A DNA stretch of 64,000 nt from Calothrix sp. PCC 7103. GTDB lineage: Bacteria > Cyanobacteriota > Cyanobacteriia > Cyanobacteriales > Nostocaceae. The stretch lies in NCBI RefSeq assembly GCF_000331305.1, contig NZ_KB217478.1:2508151-2572150 (forward strand). The letters run 5' to 3'. Under the pieces are notes generated by a model. The model saw nothing but the letters and a program-made list of their open reading frames with translations, was not told the origin of the DNA and ran no database searches. This document shows positions 16,990 through 26,569 of this stretch, piece after piece. A program made the position numbers and the translations under genes. The number at the start of each line of letters is the position of its first letter. Positions within the stretch are counted from its first letter, which is position 1.

Positions 16990-17508
16990 CTAGGATTTAA
17001 GGATAGTTCTTGATATCCTATCGCCCCTTTGTACCCAATCTTCATTTACTACTATACTTTGATTGCCAAATAAAGCATTCATTTGCATTTGTAGCATTGC
17101 CAATGGTTTTTCGCAAAACTTTCCTAACGGTTTGAGAAACTCAGTCGCAACCCAACCAGTGCGAAATTCAGGAGCAGTCGCAAAACCGTATTCAGTTACT
17201 TCAAAAGCGTAACCTGCGTATTTAGCGAACTGGATTCGAGTCCACTTACCAGTAGGGTCTTTTTTGACTGGTACAATAGTCCATTTGCTAGGAATTTTAC
17301 CAATAATCTTACCATTGGGCTTGTTTCTAACATTTAAAGGGCTACCTGCTTTGGTCGTAACCCTCACATAATTGTATGGACTTTTGCCTTCAGAGCATTT
17401 TTGAGCAGGTTTACTGTTTTGTTTTACACTTGCAACGCTAGTCTCAACTCCTGCTACAGAGAAAACAAACAGCGTAATCATGCTAAAAATTCGTTTCCAG
17501 GTGTTCAT
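16990..17508 (-). CDS. Secreted SH3-like domain protein
   Basis: 172 residues. An N-terminal signal peptide is visible (KRIFSMITLFVFSVAGVETSVAS, about 4-26, cleaved after ASVA or similar). A bacterial SH3 domain follows: VRVTTKAGSPLNVRNKPNGKIIGKIPSKW at about 48-76, through WTRIQFAKYAGYAFEV and GWVATEFLKPL. These domains often bind peptidoglycan. Four cysteines suggest disulfides. It is 23 bp from the PaaK-like gene on the same strand, upstream of it in transcription order. The stop codon overlaps an AGAAACCCGGTTTCT repeat. Confidence 0.75.
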   Translation of the reverse strand: MNTWKRIFSMITLFVFSVAGVETSVASVKQNSKPAQKCSEGKSPYNYVRVTTKAGSPLNVRNKPNGKIIGKIPSKWTIVPVKKDPTGKWTRIQFAKYAGYAFEVTEYGFATAPEFRTGWVATEFLKPLGKFCEKPLAMLQMQMNALFGNQSIVVNEDWVQRGDRISRTILKS

Positions 17509-17724
17509 ACTTAGAGTTAAACATATACTTAAGTATAATATAATGTATTTATTGGAAAATATCTTCCGTTTAATTACTCAGGAAAGCATTAAATCAAAAA
17601 TTAACGAATATATACCTTTATAGTCACTTTTTGAAAAGGGGTGCCCTGTCATTACATAAAGCCACATAAAGCCTGCTATAAACTCATTCTTTCGTAGAAT
17701 AATGTATTACTTAGTGAAACTACA

Positions 17725-18555
17725 TTAAGGCAACGGCTGAGAACCTTTACAATTGGCGCCTTTGGGTGTGGCGTCGGGGTAGTGTGTAATGATGGCGCCT
17801 TCTCTTCTAACAAAGACTGTAGGAAAAGTTTTACCTGTATCGTTATCCCGAACATTGTATATGCAGGCGCCTTCGTTATTACCCTGCTGTTTAAATATTT
17901 TAGTTACATCAATTAGCATTTCTTCGGCGTTACTCAAATAGCCATAACCCTTGATGACATCTGTAACAGTACGATTTGGTTGTTTAATTACTACACCCAT
18001 CGTATAAATTACACCTGGCACAACTTCTTGATTTTTCTGATTATTTGGGAGTCTGCCACCAATACGAAGTTGCTGCAACTGTAAATATCTACCATAAAAA
18101 TGTAAACCCCCAATATCGTTAGCATTATAGATTTCACCGCAGAATATATGCTCAAAACCTTTACGCTGAAACCAAATATTCGTCAAATCTTGAAGAAAGT
18201 CAGACCGACGCTTACGTCCGGGACGAATTTCACCTCCAACCGTTCTTTGAATTTTCTCTAAAACATCAGGGTAATTTCGTAATAACTGCTTGAATTGATT
18301 AGGTAATACATTAGAACCGATAGGGCCACAAGCTTTTAAAACAGCTTCATCGAATGCGTTTAATTTTGGGGCTGGTGGTGAAATATCAAGCTGTTGGCCT
18401 GGAGGAAAATTTAAAGGAACGGGGTTATCTTCGTTATCAAAAAAAGGTATTAGTTCTTGGTTTTGTGTTTCTTGAGCAGTACTTGGAAGTTGTAGCAGTA
18501 TACCAAGAGCTAGTAGTACTAATAATCCTGATTTTACTTTTAAGGTTGATAGCAT
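17725..18555 (-). CDS. Secreted protein of unknown function
   Basis: 276 residues. The signal peptide at 4-28 ends STAQE and is followed by a Pro-rich stretch (PVPLNFPPGQQLDISPPAPK). The mature part has four cysteines and conserved-looking segments (RRSDFLQDLTNIWFQRKGFEHIFCGE, GGLHFYGRYLQLQ, GVIYTMGVVIKQP). The last of these resembles the fold region of EndoU-like domains, where FxHVFxGE and HFYGRYLQLQ-type motifs occur; the second His is in GLHFYGRY. A secreted EndoU-related nuclease is therefore possible, but I am not certain. It is single, with gaps on both sides. Confidence 0.6.
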   Translation of the reverse strand: MLSTLKVKSGLLVLLALGILLQLPSTAQETQNQELIPFFDNEDNPVPLNFPPGQQLDISPPAPKLNAFDEAVLKACGPIGSNVLPNQFKQLLRNYPDVLEKIQRTVGGEIRPGRKRRSDFLQDLTNIWFQRKGFEHIFCGEIYNANDIGGLHFYGRYLQLQQLRIGGRLPNNQKNQEVVPGVIYTMGVVIKQPNRTVTDVIKGYGYLSNAEEMLIDVTKIFKQQGNNEGACIYNVRDNDTGKTFPTVFVRREGAIITHYPDATPKGANCKGSQPLP

Positions 18556-18804
18556 ATGAATTGTTATTTAAAATCCAATATGATATTAAACCTGCATGAT
18601 TAAGATTTATTTATGTAGTACAGGCGCCGAACCAAACCAATACTGATCTTCTCTCTGCGCTCTCTGGGTCTCTGTGGTAAAAATAAATACACGTTAATTC
18701 AAAGGATTTCCGCCCTGCGCCACATCAAATTAACGGCAGAGTTTAATAAATATAGTGAATAGGGGAATACTAACTAGTAAATAAACTTTTAGGTTAAGTC
18801 AAAA

Positions 18805-19017
18805 ATGTTTAATAAAGGTAATATGACACTAGTGTTTTTACTGGTATTAGTATTTATCGGGTTTGGGGATAGCTTTTTGCCAAAACCGCTGAGTACAGCC
18901 AGTTATCAAACGCGAACAACGATAAATAATTTAGTTATAGGGATGTTTCCAGCATGGCGCCCAAAAACAGACCCAAATAAACGGACACAAGAAGCAATCA
19001 AAGAAATGAACAAATAA
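18805..19017 (+). CDS. Small single-helix membrane protein
   Basis: 70 residues. One N-terminal hydrophobic helix (MTLVFLLVLVFIGFGDSFL, about 7-25) is followed by a short basic, soluble tail containing GMFPAWRPKTDPNKRTQEA. The codon use and the defined tail look like a real gene, and I believe similar short proteins occur in cyanobacteria. It converges on ilvC, with a strong hairpin between the stops. No function is known to me. Confidence 0.65.
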   Translation: MFNKGNMTLVFLLVLVFIGFGDSFLPKPLSTASYQTRTTINNLVIGMFPAWRPKTDPNKRTQEAIKEMNK

Positions 19018-19023
19018 GTTAAA

Positions 19024-19067
19024 AGCGCTGAGTGCTGAGTATGAATTAAAACTAAGCACTCAGCACT
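19024..19067. terminator. Bidirectional hairpin of ACTCAGC-type repeats between convergent genes
   Basis: AGCGCTGAGTGCTGAGT (19024-19040) pairs with ACTAAGCACTCAGCACT (19051-19067) with two mismatches and a 10-nt AT-rich loop. It fills the 55-bp space between the small membrane protein and ilvC and should end both transcripts. Confidence 0.65.
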
Positions 19068-19072
19068 TTATA

Positions 19073-20068
19073 TTAGACTTTTTTCAACCAGCTAAACATG
19101 GCGCGTAGGTCTTTACCTACTTCTTCGATAGGGTGTTCAGCTTCTCTGCGACGCATTGAGGTGAAACCAGCTTTACCAGATTGGTTTTCCAAAACGAACT
19201 CGCGAGCAAACTGTCCGGTTTGAATTTCGGTGAGAATTTTCTTCATCTCGGCTTTTGTCTGGTCGTTAACAATACGCGGGCCGCGAGTATAATCTCCATA
19301 TTCGGCAGTATTCGAGATACTATCGCGCATTGTTGCCAAACCACCTTCGACTACTAAGTCAACAATGAGTTTGACTTCGTGTAAACACTCAAAGTATGCG
19401 AGTTCAGGTTGATAACCAGCTTCTACCAAAGTTTCAAAACCAGCTTTGATTAAAGCACTCAAACCACCGCAAAGTACAGCTTGCTCACCAAATAAGTCAG
19501 TTTCGGTTTCTTCGCGGAATGTCGTTTCTAAAACTCCCGCACGTGTTCCACCTATACCCTTAGCATATGCCATCGCTCTATCGCGTGCTTGTCCACTTGC
19601 GTTTTGATACACAGCAAACAGTGCGGGTACACCTTGTCCTTGCTCGTAGGTACGACGAACTAAATGTCCGGGGCCTTTCGGCGCCACCATAACAACATCT
19701 ACATTAGATGGTGGTACAACTTGACCGAAGTGAATGTTGAACCCATGAGCAAAAGCGATAACGTTTCCTTCCTTGAGGTTTGGTTCAATTTCTTCCTTGT
19801 AAACAGTCTTTTGAACTTCATCGGGCAACAGTATCATAATAAAATCTGCTGCCGCCGCCGCATCCGAAACACTCTTAACCGTCAAACCTGCTGCTTCAGC
19901 CTTCCCTGCTGACTTACTACCCGGATACAGTCCAACAATTACATCCATGCCACTATCTTTTAAATTTAAAGCGTGAGCATGTCCTTGTGAACCATAGCCG
20001 ATTATCGCAATCGTTTTTCCAGCTAAAAGGTCTAAATTTGCATCTGTGTCATAATACATCCGAGCCAT
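19073..20068 (-). CDS. ilvC: Ketol-acid reductoisomerase (class I)
   Basis: 331 residues. Second step of valine, leucine and isoleucine synthesis: NADPH-dependent isomeroreduction of acetolactate. The ATG at 20068 is preferred to one three codons upstream because GGAG lies 9 nt before it. Landmarks are the NADPH fold [17 protein letters not shown] (about 22-38), [17 protein letters not shown], the metal-binding [12 protein letters not shown] segment near 190, and [17 protein letters not shown] with the second acidic cluster near 225. The short class I length is typical. It is monocistronic here. Confidence 0.96.
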   Translation of the reverse strand: MARMYYDTDANLDLLAGKTIAIIGYGSQGHAHALNLKDSGMDVIVGLYPGSKSAGKAEAAGLTVKSVSDAAAAADFIMILLPDEVQKTVYKEEIEPNLKEGNVIAFAHGFNIHFGQVVPPSNVDVVMVAPKGPGHLVRRTYEQGQGVPALFAVYQNASGQARDRAMAYAKGIGGTRAGVLETTFREETETDLFGEQAVLCGGLSALIKAGFETLVEAGYQPELAYFECLHEVKLIVDLVVEGGLATMRDSISNTAEYGDYTRGPRIVNDQTKAEMKKILTEIQTGQFAREFVLENQSGKAGFTSMRRREAEHPIEEVGKDLRAMFSWLKKV

Positions 20069-20192
20069 AGGTAGCATCTCCAGTCAGCAAGCACCTGTTT
20101 AATTGCAGACCTCTGATTTTACCGCATAACTATGTCCAACGAATAATTAATTTCTTTCCGCAGATAGTTATCACTTTCTACTAGCTCAACAA

Positions 20193-20822
20193 CTAGGACG
20201 CGAAAGTTGCTAGTTTTACTCCCCCCAAAACCCATCCCAGTGTCAAACTGAAGGCTGCGGCGCCTGTTAATATAATTATAGCGGCTGAAAAGTTTTGGCA
20301 AAATCTATTCAATCTATTGCCTGCATTAGAAGCTGTCACCATTAGATTACAGAACCAAACAAGACGTAACACTGTTTCCCAATTCATAATTTTAAATAGC
20401 AGTACTGCAATCACGGTTAACAAAAGTAACATAAACAGACCGCTATCACTCAGTACGTCAATAAGAACAAAACCGAAAAAAATTATATTAATGATGTATA
20501 AAATTATTGCTACAAATGATAAATAAGGTAAATCTAGATTCACGATAGTGAAGGCTAAAATACACCATAAACCGATTATTATTAAACTCAGTATATAAAA
20601 ATTGTCAAATATTTCATAAACCGTATAAATTAAAGGGAAGATAGCAAAACAAATTACTATTACCAAAGGTTCCGAAGATACTCGTAAAAACCAGCCATTA
20701 CAAACGCAAATAACCGCAAAGGCTATCAACCATAGCCAATCATGTAACTTGAGTTCTTGCGAAAACTCTATACGATAATCATTTTGATTTATGACTTTCC
20801 CTGAAGGTTTTAAAGGTAACAT
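20193..20822 (-). CDS. Multi-pass membrane protein of unknown function
   Basis: 209 residues. A soluble N-terminal start (PLKPSGKVINQNDYRIEF) is followed by about six hydrophobic segments at roughly 31-47, 53-70, 75-92, 97-117, 120-140 and 180-203. No transporter signature is visible. A short tail ends in GGVKLATFAS. No neighbour explains it. I do not recognise the family. Confidence 0.6.
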   Translation of the reverse strand: MLPLKPSGKVINQNDYRIEFSQELKLHDWLWLIAFAVICVCNGWFLRVSSEPLVIVICFAIFPLIYTVYEIFDNFYILSLIIIGLWCILAFTIVNLDLPYLSFVAIILYIINIIFFGFVLIDVLSDSGLFMLLLLTVIAVLLFKIMNWETVLRLVWFCNLMVTASNAGNRLNRFCQNFSAAIIILTGAAAFSLTLGWVLGGVKLATFAS

Positions 20823-21011
20823 TGCTACTTCACATTCATCACCCTTAAATCTACCAGTATAATTTTTATAGCTTGTGATAAATACAACACAGTTATAGAA
20901 TTAAACTTAAATTCTGAGTATTTAGACTCACTATCAAGTAAAGGCGAGTAAAATCCTTCAAGATATGTATTAAAAATGCCAAATTATAATCGTAGATGAT
21001 ACTGCGGCTAA

Positions 21012-21320
21012 TTAATAGAATGCTTCTATATTTTGTCTGAAGGCAATTAATGCGTGCTTGCCTCGTTCTTGTTTAAGTGCCCCAAGTATAGTATCAGATT
21101 CTTCTAATGAAACAATTGTCTTGATTTCAATATTAGTGTTATAACCTGCTAAATCTGACAAGCGTCTTCCGTGTCCACCTTCACCTTGTACTTGATTAAT
21201 AGTATATCCAGTTACATTATGACTTTTCAGTAGTTTTACAATACGGTCTTTCAACACCGTTTCCGCAATAATAGTGATTAATATGGCGGGTTGAACTGGA
21301 TTAATAGCTAAGTCTAACAT
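21012..21320 (-). CDS. PII-like signalling protein (SbtB/GlnK superfamily)
   Basis: 102 residues. The ATG at 21320 is chosen over an upstream TTG because GGAG is 7 nt before it. The pattern fits a PII-like ferredoxin fold: ITIIAETVLKDRIVKLLKSHNVTGYTINQVQGEGGHGRR, where GYT-x-x-x-x-x-GxGG begins the T-loop, then IEIKTIVSLEESDTILGAL and KHALIAFRQNIEAF. The uridylylation Tyr region of GlnB and the CGPEGC C-terminus of SbtB are absent. It follows the RRM protein gene by 30 bp on the same strand. A nucleotide-sensing role is inferred from the fold; the partner is unknown. Confidence 0.7.
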   Translation of the reverse strand: MLDLAINPVQPAILITIIAETVLKDRIVKLLKSHNVTGYTINQVQGEGGHGRRLSDLAGYNTNIEIKTIVSLEESDTILGALKQERGKHALIAFRQNIEAFY

Positions 21321-21350
21321 TAACAACTCCAAAAAATAAAATTTAAATAC

Positions 21351-21605
21351 TTACCTTGCATCTGCAACAGTTCTAGCTCTATTTACTTTGAGTGTATATC
21401 CCATCCACTCAGTACCAACTAACGCACTAATCGCTGCCATCTCTTGACTATCTGTTTCCATTTCTACAACCGCAAATCCCCTCTTCTCTCCTGTTTTTTG
21501 GTTTGTAGATACTAAAATTCTCTTAACTACTCCATACTTTAAAAAAACTTGTCTAATATCATTATCTTCCACTTCATGGGATAAATTACCAATATAAACT
21601 GACAT
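21351..21605 (-). CDS. Short RRM RNA-binding protein (cyanobacterial Rbp family)
   Basis: 84 residues, one RNA-recognition motif. RNP2 is VYIGNL (3-8) and RNP1 is KRGFAVVEM (about 44-52). The ATG at 21605 is chosen because GGGAG is 7 nt upstream. It lacks the Gly-rich tail of the cold-induced Rbp proteins and ends soon after the domain, as in the RbpD type. These proteins bind RNA and may guide mRNAs to membranes. The PII-like gene follows after 30 bp, so both are likely on one transcript. Confidence 0.88.
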   Translation of the reverse strand: MSVYIGNLSHEVEDNDIRQVFLKYGVVKRILVSTNQKTGEKRGFAVVEMETDSQEMAAISALVGTEWMGYTLKVNRARTVADAR

Positions 21606-21809
21606 GAGATATCTCCCAAGTAAAACCAATTCTATCTAGGTAAATAATTACACTATTGTTTTACTTAGATGTTGCTGACAAAAATGGTTTCATCCACTTT
21701 ATTAACAAATATAAAAAAAACAAATTACTGTTTTTACGTACTTAATTAAATCTTATCAGTAAATTCACAAGTTAATTGTAAACTAATGTAAACATTTATT
21801 GTTTATAGA

Positions 21810-21842
21810 AGAAACCGGGTTTATTCGTTAGAAACCCGGTTT
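21810..21842. repeat. Paired AGAAACCGGGTTT repeats
   Basis: Two copies of the GAAACC(C/G)GGTTT palindrome (21810-21823 and 21831-21842) just after the aldo/keto reductase stop. Each can fold alone or pair with the other, so they may act as a terminator. Confidence 0.6.
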
Positions 21843-21854
21843 ATAGGATTTTAG

Positions 21855-22727
21855 TTAAGAAGCTGTTTCTTTATCAATTTGCTGAATTTCGGCTTCTGAT
21901 AATTTAATATCACCTGCACGTGCCGAGTCTTCAATGCTAGAAACTTTACTGGCGCCTGGTATTGGTAAAATAGATGGTGACTTTGAGCGCAACCAAGCTA
22001 AAACAATACCATATACCGATACGCCTTTTTGTGTTGCGAGTTTGCTGATAATAGAAATATCTTGCAAATCTGAATGTCGTCTCCGACCCCCAAACGGACT
22101 CCAAGGTAAAAAAGTTAAGTTTTCTTGCTGGCAATATTCTAAAACACCATCAGACTCAGGTTGACGATACCAAGGACTATATTGATTTTGCACTGAAATA
22201 ATATCTACAACATCCCGTGCTTGTTTTATTTGTTCAACGGAAAAATTAGAAACTCCAACAAACCGAACTATACCAGCATCAACTGCTTCCCGTGCAGCTT
22301 TTAATGATTCTTCTATAGAATAGTCTGGGTCAGGTGAGTGATATTGCCAAATGTCAATTGGTTTATTACCACCCAATGCTTCATAACTAACGCGAATTGT
22401 TTCACGTAAATGTTCGGGGTTGCCGTTGCGAGTCCAGCTTTGGTTCGGACGCATTAACCCACCTTTGGTAGCAACAACAATATTATTAGTATTACCACTG
22501 TAAGTTTGTAGTGCTTTACCAATCAGTCGCTCATTATGGTGTTTATCAGATTCGTCTTTGCAATATGAGTCCGCAGTATCAATAAAAGTAATGCCTAAAT
22601 CTAAAGCACGATGAATAACTTCTATTGATTGCGATTCATCCGGACGTTCGTATACTGACATTGGCATGGCGCCTAACCCAATTGCACTTACGGTAATACC
22701 TGTGTTGGCTAATTGTGTTGTTTGCAT
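21855..22727 (-). CDS. Aldo/keto reductase
   Basis: 290 residues, NADPH-dependent carbonyl reductase of the (beta/alpha)8 family. The catalytic set is visible: Asp in FIDTADSY (near 50), Tyr in that same segment, Lys in VVATKGG (near 88) and His in IWQYHSPDPD (near 129). NADPH-binding GVSNF and the C-terminal ILPIPGASK motif are present. AKR families of this type act on small aldehydes; the substrate is not predictable. It is alone on the minus strand. Confidence 0.9.
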   Translation of the reverse strand: MQTTQLANTGITVSAIGLGAMPMSVYERPDESQSIEVIHRALDLGITFIDTADSYCKDESDKHHNERLIGKALQTYSGNTNNIVVATKGGLMRPNQSWTRNGNPEHLRETIRVSYEALGGNKPIDIWQYHSPDPDYSIEESLKAAREAVDAGIVRFVGVSNFSVEQIKQARDVVDIISVQNQYSPWYRQPESDGVLEYCQQENLTFLPWSPFGGRRRHSDLQDISIISKLATQKGVSVYGIVLAWLRSKSPSILPIPGASKVSSIEDSARAGDIKLSEAEIQQIDKETAS

Positions 22728-22816
22728 AATTTAAAGATGGAGATTATGAGCTTCTTAACCAATGTATAATCACACTGACAGGTATAAACTGCTCTTTTGA
22801 TTGATTTTTCTGGATT

Positions 22817-23584
22817 TTAATTTGATATCTCATCAGAATCTATAAATTCTGGTAAATTCTGATTTGTGTAGTACTCTATTACTTGTTGAAGCGGGAACTG
22901 ATTGGATGGTTCCGAGCCTGTTTTTATACCTAGTGCTATCTGCACTTCGTTCCAATCTCCTACCAAGAAAGTTGGAACAGAGTCGGCGGCAAATGCTTTC
23001 TCAATAATAGGCGCCGCTTCCACTGCTTTTAAATCAACCAGTTCACCGACTAAAAAAGCATTAACATCTGGGTCATTGTCAGTAAAGTTATTTAATAAAT
23101 TACTTATAATAGAAACACATCTAGAGCGCGCTTCTGGATGAATTTGAGCAATACGAGTTAATGCGGATGCTGCGTCTGCACGCTCATAAGCATCGTGTGA
23201 CGAGTCTACTATATATGCTTCGAGTGGCTCAATTGCAGCAGTGCCGATAGTGGCGAACACAGCAGGTAATTCTAAACTGATTCGGTCATCTTCTTCAAAT
23301 GTGCCAAATAAATTAATTAATGGTTCAATAGCTTCTACCGCGTGCAGTTGCCCTAAAACTCTCACTGCATGTACTGGCGCCCAAGCTTGCAGGTTTTCAT
23401 TTGTGTCTTCTATATCGTCAGCACCAATAGATAAATCTTCATCACAAGCCATGCGTATTAGGTCAGGAACGTGGTGTAAAGTCAAACCTAGTTCCCCTAC
23501 ATAATCAGGCATACCCTTCATTTGACTACAATCACCGTAAGTCAGCAGTTTGTTTACAGGAGGCGGATAAGAAGATAATGACAT
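22817..23584 (-). CDS. HEAT-repeat-like protein (DUF1186-type)
   Basis: 255 residues. The start PPVNKLLTYGDC and alternating helical pairs (AVRVLGQLHAVEAIEPLINLF, FATIGTAAIEPLEAYI, AASALTRIAQIHPEARSR, LVGELVDLKAVEAAPIIEKAF) give an alpha-solenoid, as in HEAT/PBS-lyase-like repeats. I think it belongs to DUF1186. No catalytic residues stand out. A scaffold or protein-binding role would be usual for this fold. Confidence 0.65.
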   Translation of the reverse strand: MSLSSYPPPVNKLLTYGDCSQMKGMPDYVGELGLTLHHVPDLIRMACDEDLSIGADDIEDTNENLQAWAPVHAVRVLGQLHAVEAIEPLINLFGTFEEDDRISLELPAVFATIGTAAIEPLEAYIVDSSHDAYERADAASALTRIAQIHPEARSRCVSIISNLLNNFTDNDPDVNAFLVGELVDLKAVEAAPIIEKAFAADSVPTFLVGDWNEVQIALGIKTGSEPSNQFPLQQVIEYYTNQNLPEFIDSDEISN

Positions 23585-23796
23585 ATTTGATTTATTTTTA
23601 GTTTTATTTTAGTTTTTTATTGCAATTATTATACCCAGCAACTTTTAGGTTGATTGAAAAGTCTTGTGACAATTCTTAAAGTGGGTAGGTGAGGCACAGC
23701 CCTACTTACTTTTTGTTACGCAAATCGTAACGGCAACTATCTATAGACAGATAAACCCACATACTAGCATTAAGGTTATTTATGTGAGGTTTGAAT

Positions 23797-24696
23797 ATGA
23801 ATAAGGTAAGTGTATTTTGTACTACCCTTTTAGGTGGAATTATTTTAAGCAGTTGCGCTGCTGCCAATAATGGAAGTGGTGATGCTGGAGTATCGATGTC
23901 AATGCCACAAAATTCATCGGCACTTAATCAAATAGCAGCTACAATACCACCAACTGCTGATACAGCTAATGAAGCGGCATCAAAAACCAAGGCGCCAGCG
24001 AAGGTAAAATCACAGTTAATTAAGAAAGCAACTATGAGTATAGTTGTAGAGTCAATTGACAAAAGCATTAACGATGTGACGCAAATCATTGACAAACAGC
24101 AAGGTGATTTAATCAAACTTGCTCAAAATCAGCCCAAAGATGAGTTCGCGCGTTCTACTGCATCAATACAGTTGAGAGTTCCACAAACTTCGTTAGATAA
24201 TACCCTTACTCAAATAGCTAAACTGGGAATTGTTAAAAACCGTAGCATTACCGCAGAAGATGTTGGGGATAGAATCGTTGATTTTCAAGCACAGCTAGTT
24301 AACTTGAGAAAAACTGAAACAAATCTTCAAAAAATTATGGACAAAGCTGGTTCGGTACGCGATACATTAAGTGTGTCGCAAGAACTGAGCAATGTTCGTG
24401 ACTCTATCGAGCGAATTGGCGCCCAACTCAAGAATCTACAGAACCAAGTCAGCTATTCGACTATTTCCTTAAATTTAGAAGCAGCAGTCTCTACTAAAAA
24501 TCCGCAACGTGGTTTTGGGTTGCAAGTCCAAGAAACTTGGAATACATCAACCAACTCAGTTGGTAAATTTAGCATGGGACTATTGAAACTAGCTATTTGG
24601 CTTATGGCTTATAGTCCATATGTATTTATTCTTGCTTTTGGTATTTACGGCTTTAATCGTTGGCGCTCTGCAAAAACTGGGGTTAAGTTAGATTAG
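23797..24696 (+). CDS. DUF4349 lipoprotein with C-terminal membrane helix
   Basis: 299 residues from the ATG at 23797, which has GAGG 8 nt upstream. A lipobox (LSSCAA, Cys near residue 20) indicates a lipidated N-terminus. The DUF4349 domain runs from about 70 to 230 (IKKATMSIVVESIDKSI, LRVPQTSLDNTLTQIAKLG, ITAEDVGDRIVDFQAQLVNLRK). A coiled coil lies at 165-225 and a membrane helix at about 260-285, followed by a basic end. Thus both ends are membrane-attached. Function is unknown; the kinase gene starts 39 bp downstream and may be co-transcribed. Confidence 0.8.
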   Translation: MNKVSVFCTTLLGGIILSSCAAANNGSGDAGVSMSMPQNSSALNQIAATIPPTADTANEAASKTKAPAKVKSQLIKKATMSIVVESIDKSINDVTQIIDKQQGDLIKLAQNQPKDEFARSTASIQLRVPQTSLDNTLTQIAKLGIVKNRSITAEDVGDRIVDFQAQLVNLRKTETNLQKIMDKAGSVRDTLSVSQELSNVRDSIERIGAQLKNLQNQVSYSTISLNLEAAVSTKNPQRGFGLQVQETWNTSTNSVGKFSMGLLKLAIWLMAYSPYVFILAFGIYGFNRWRSAKTGVKLD

Positions 24697-24735
24697 ACAT
24701 GAACACAAATAATTAAAGCCATTTCACCCTTGTTC

Positions 24736-26451
24736 ATGAGTACGATACCATTTACAAATCAAGGATATCGGGTCATACGCGAACTCGGTTGCAACCTCAA
24801 TGGAGGTCGCGTAACATACTTAGCAAAACGTATAAATACTGATGAAAAAGTAGTTATTAAGGAGTTTCAGTTCGCGCGTTCTAGCATTCAAAGCTGGTCT
24901 GGTTTTAAGGCATATGAACGTGAGATACAGGTGTTACAAGGTTTAAACCATCCTGGTATACCACGCTATCTCGACTCTTTTGAAACTCCATCAGGGTTTT
25001 GTATGGTGCAAGAGTACAAACATGCTCAGTCTTTGTCTGTACCACGCAGTTTTGCTTTTGATGAAATTAAGCAAATAGCTGTTTCTGTGCTGTCTATTCT
25101 TATATATTTACAAAACCGTATACCGCCTATTTTTCATCGCGATATTAAGCCAGAAAATATTTTAATTGATGATAATATCAATGTTTATTTAGTTGATTTT
25201 GGATTTGCTCGTATTGGTAGTCATGATATGGCGATGAGCAGTGTTGCGATGGGAACGCTAGGTTTTATGGCGCCAGAGCAAATTTACAACCGTCAGTTAA
25301 CAAAATCTACAGATTTATATAGTTTGGGTGCGACATTAATTTGTTTGTTAACAGGCGCCAAATCATCTGCGATGCATACTTTAATTGATGAAGATGGGTG
25401 TATTGCTTTTAAACATTTAGTTCCTCAGTTGAGTTTGGGGTTTATAGAGTGGCTTTCATCGATGGTTCAACAAAAAACCAAAAACCGCTTTAAAGACGCG
25501 AATGCAGCACTTCTGGCACTAAAACCACTCGATATTGTCCCCTTATGTGTTGCAAAAATTGATAAAACAGAACTTGAATTTACATCTGGACAAATTGGTG
25601 AAAAGCTTTCGCAAACAATTACTATTCTTAATAATAATCCAGAAACGACGTTAGTCGCTTGGTGTGAAGTGGCGCCTCATACTAACGATGCTCCACACAC
25701 ACCTCATAGCCATGATTGGATTGATTTTACGCTCCGGCATTTTAACGGTGAGAAAATTCTATGTAAAGTTACAATTGATACAAGCTATTTAATGGCAGAT
25801 AAAATATATTATCGCCAATTACTATTACATACAAATTCAGCCGTTGAAATTCAAAGTGTTCAAATAAAGATTAAAACTGCTGCGTTACCAATAATTGAAT
25901 ATAAACAACCATACGCATCACTTTTATTATTATTAGTGACTTCTGGGGCAATGACGTGGACTGGTGCGGCAGTTGCGGCAGTTATTGCTGCCATATTAAT
26001 GACGGTTATTGGGGCTGGTATTGTTGTTGTCGATGATATTGTATTTGGGGCTGCGGTTGCGTCTTTGGTGGGTTGCTTTTTGGGGGTTGCAGCAGGTCCA
26101 ATTTTTGGAACTTTTTTATCTGTAATGGTAGCAATTGAATTTTGGTGTATAACTAAAGCGAGTATAAGTCACATAGAGACTATCAATCAGGGTGTCAATC
26201 AAATTACATTTACAAGAAATCTTAAAAAAGGATTTAGTCAGACGATTGGTATTGTGATTGTTGTCCTTACAGCGTTACTGGGTTCTTGTACAGGTTTAGT
26301 ATTAAAGACAGGTATCATCAACTTTTGGGTAATATTGACAATTGCCACAACAGGTTCTAGTTTAGCTGGAATTTTTATTTACCTACCAATTTATCAGCGC
26401 CGACTGGTTGGTAAGTATCTCAAGCTAGAGAAACGCCGAATAAAACCGTGA
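24736..26451 (+). CDS. Ser/Thr protein kinase with beta domain and membrane tail
   Basis: 571 residues. Kinase domain at about 10-265: catalytic Lys in VVIKEF (near 42), HRDIKPENIL with Asp near 136, DFGFAR with Asp near 154, and APEQIYN. The Gly-rich loop is weak (GCNLNGGRV), which may reduce nucleotide affinity. Residues 280-385 look like a beta-rich domain, and 395-555 hold four or five hydrophobic helices rich in Gly, Ala and Val. Together this suggests a membrane-anchored cyanobacterial Hanks-type kinase sensing envelope or internal cues. It starts 39 bp after the DUF4349 gene. Confidence 0.88.
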   Translation: MSTIPFTNQGYRVIRELGCNLNGGRVTYLAKRINTDEKVVIKEFQFARSSIQSWSGFKAYEREIQVLQGLNHPGIPRYLDSFETPSGFCMVQEYKHAQSLSVPRSFAFDEIKQIAVSVLSILIYLQNRIPPIFHRDIKPENILIDDNINVYLVDFGFARIGSHDMAMSSVAMGTLGFMAPEQIYNRQLTKSTDLYSLGATLICLLTGAKSSAMHTLIDEDGCIAFKHLVPQLSLGFIEWLSSMVQQKTKNRFKDANAALLALKPLDIVPLCVAKIDKTELEFTSGQIGEKLSQTITILNNNPETTLVAWCEVAPHTNDAPHTPHSHDWIDFTLRHFNGEKILCKVTIDTSYLMADKIYYRQLLLHTNSAVEIQSVQIKIKTAALPIIEYKQPYASLLLLLVTSGAMTWTGAAVAAVIAAILMTVIGAGIVVVDDIVFGAAVASLVGCFLGVAAGPIFGTFLSVMVAIEFWCITKASISHIETINQGVNQITFTRNLKKGFSQTIGIVIVVLTALLGSCTGLVLKTGIINFWVILTIATTGSSLAGIFIYLPIYQRRLVGKYLKLEKRRIKP

Positions 26452-26569
26452 AGCCAAGAACATGAGTGGTATTCAAATTGTGTAGATTCGTTCATTTTGT
26501 ACTGGCGATAACGAAATGTTGGTGCATAGGGATGCCAAGATAAAAAGGAGAAGCGTATTTAACCGAGAC

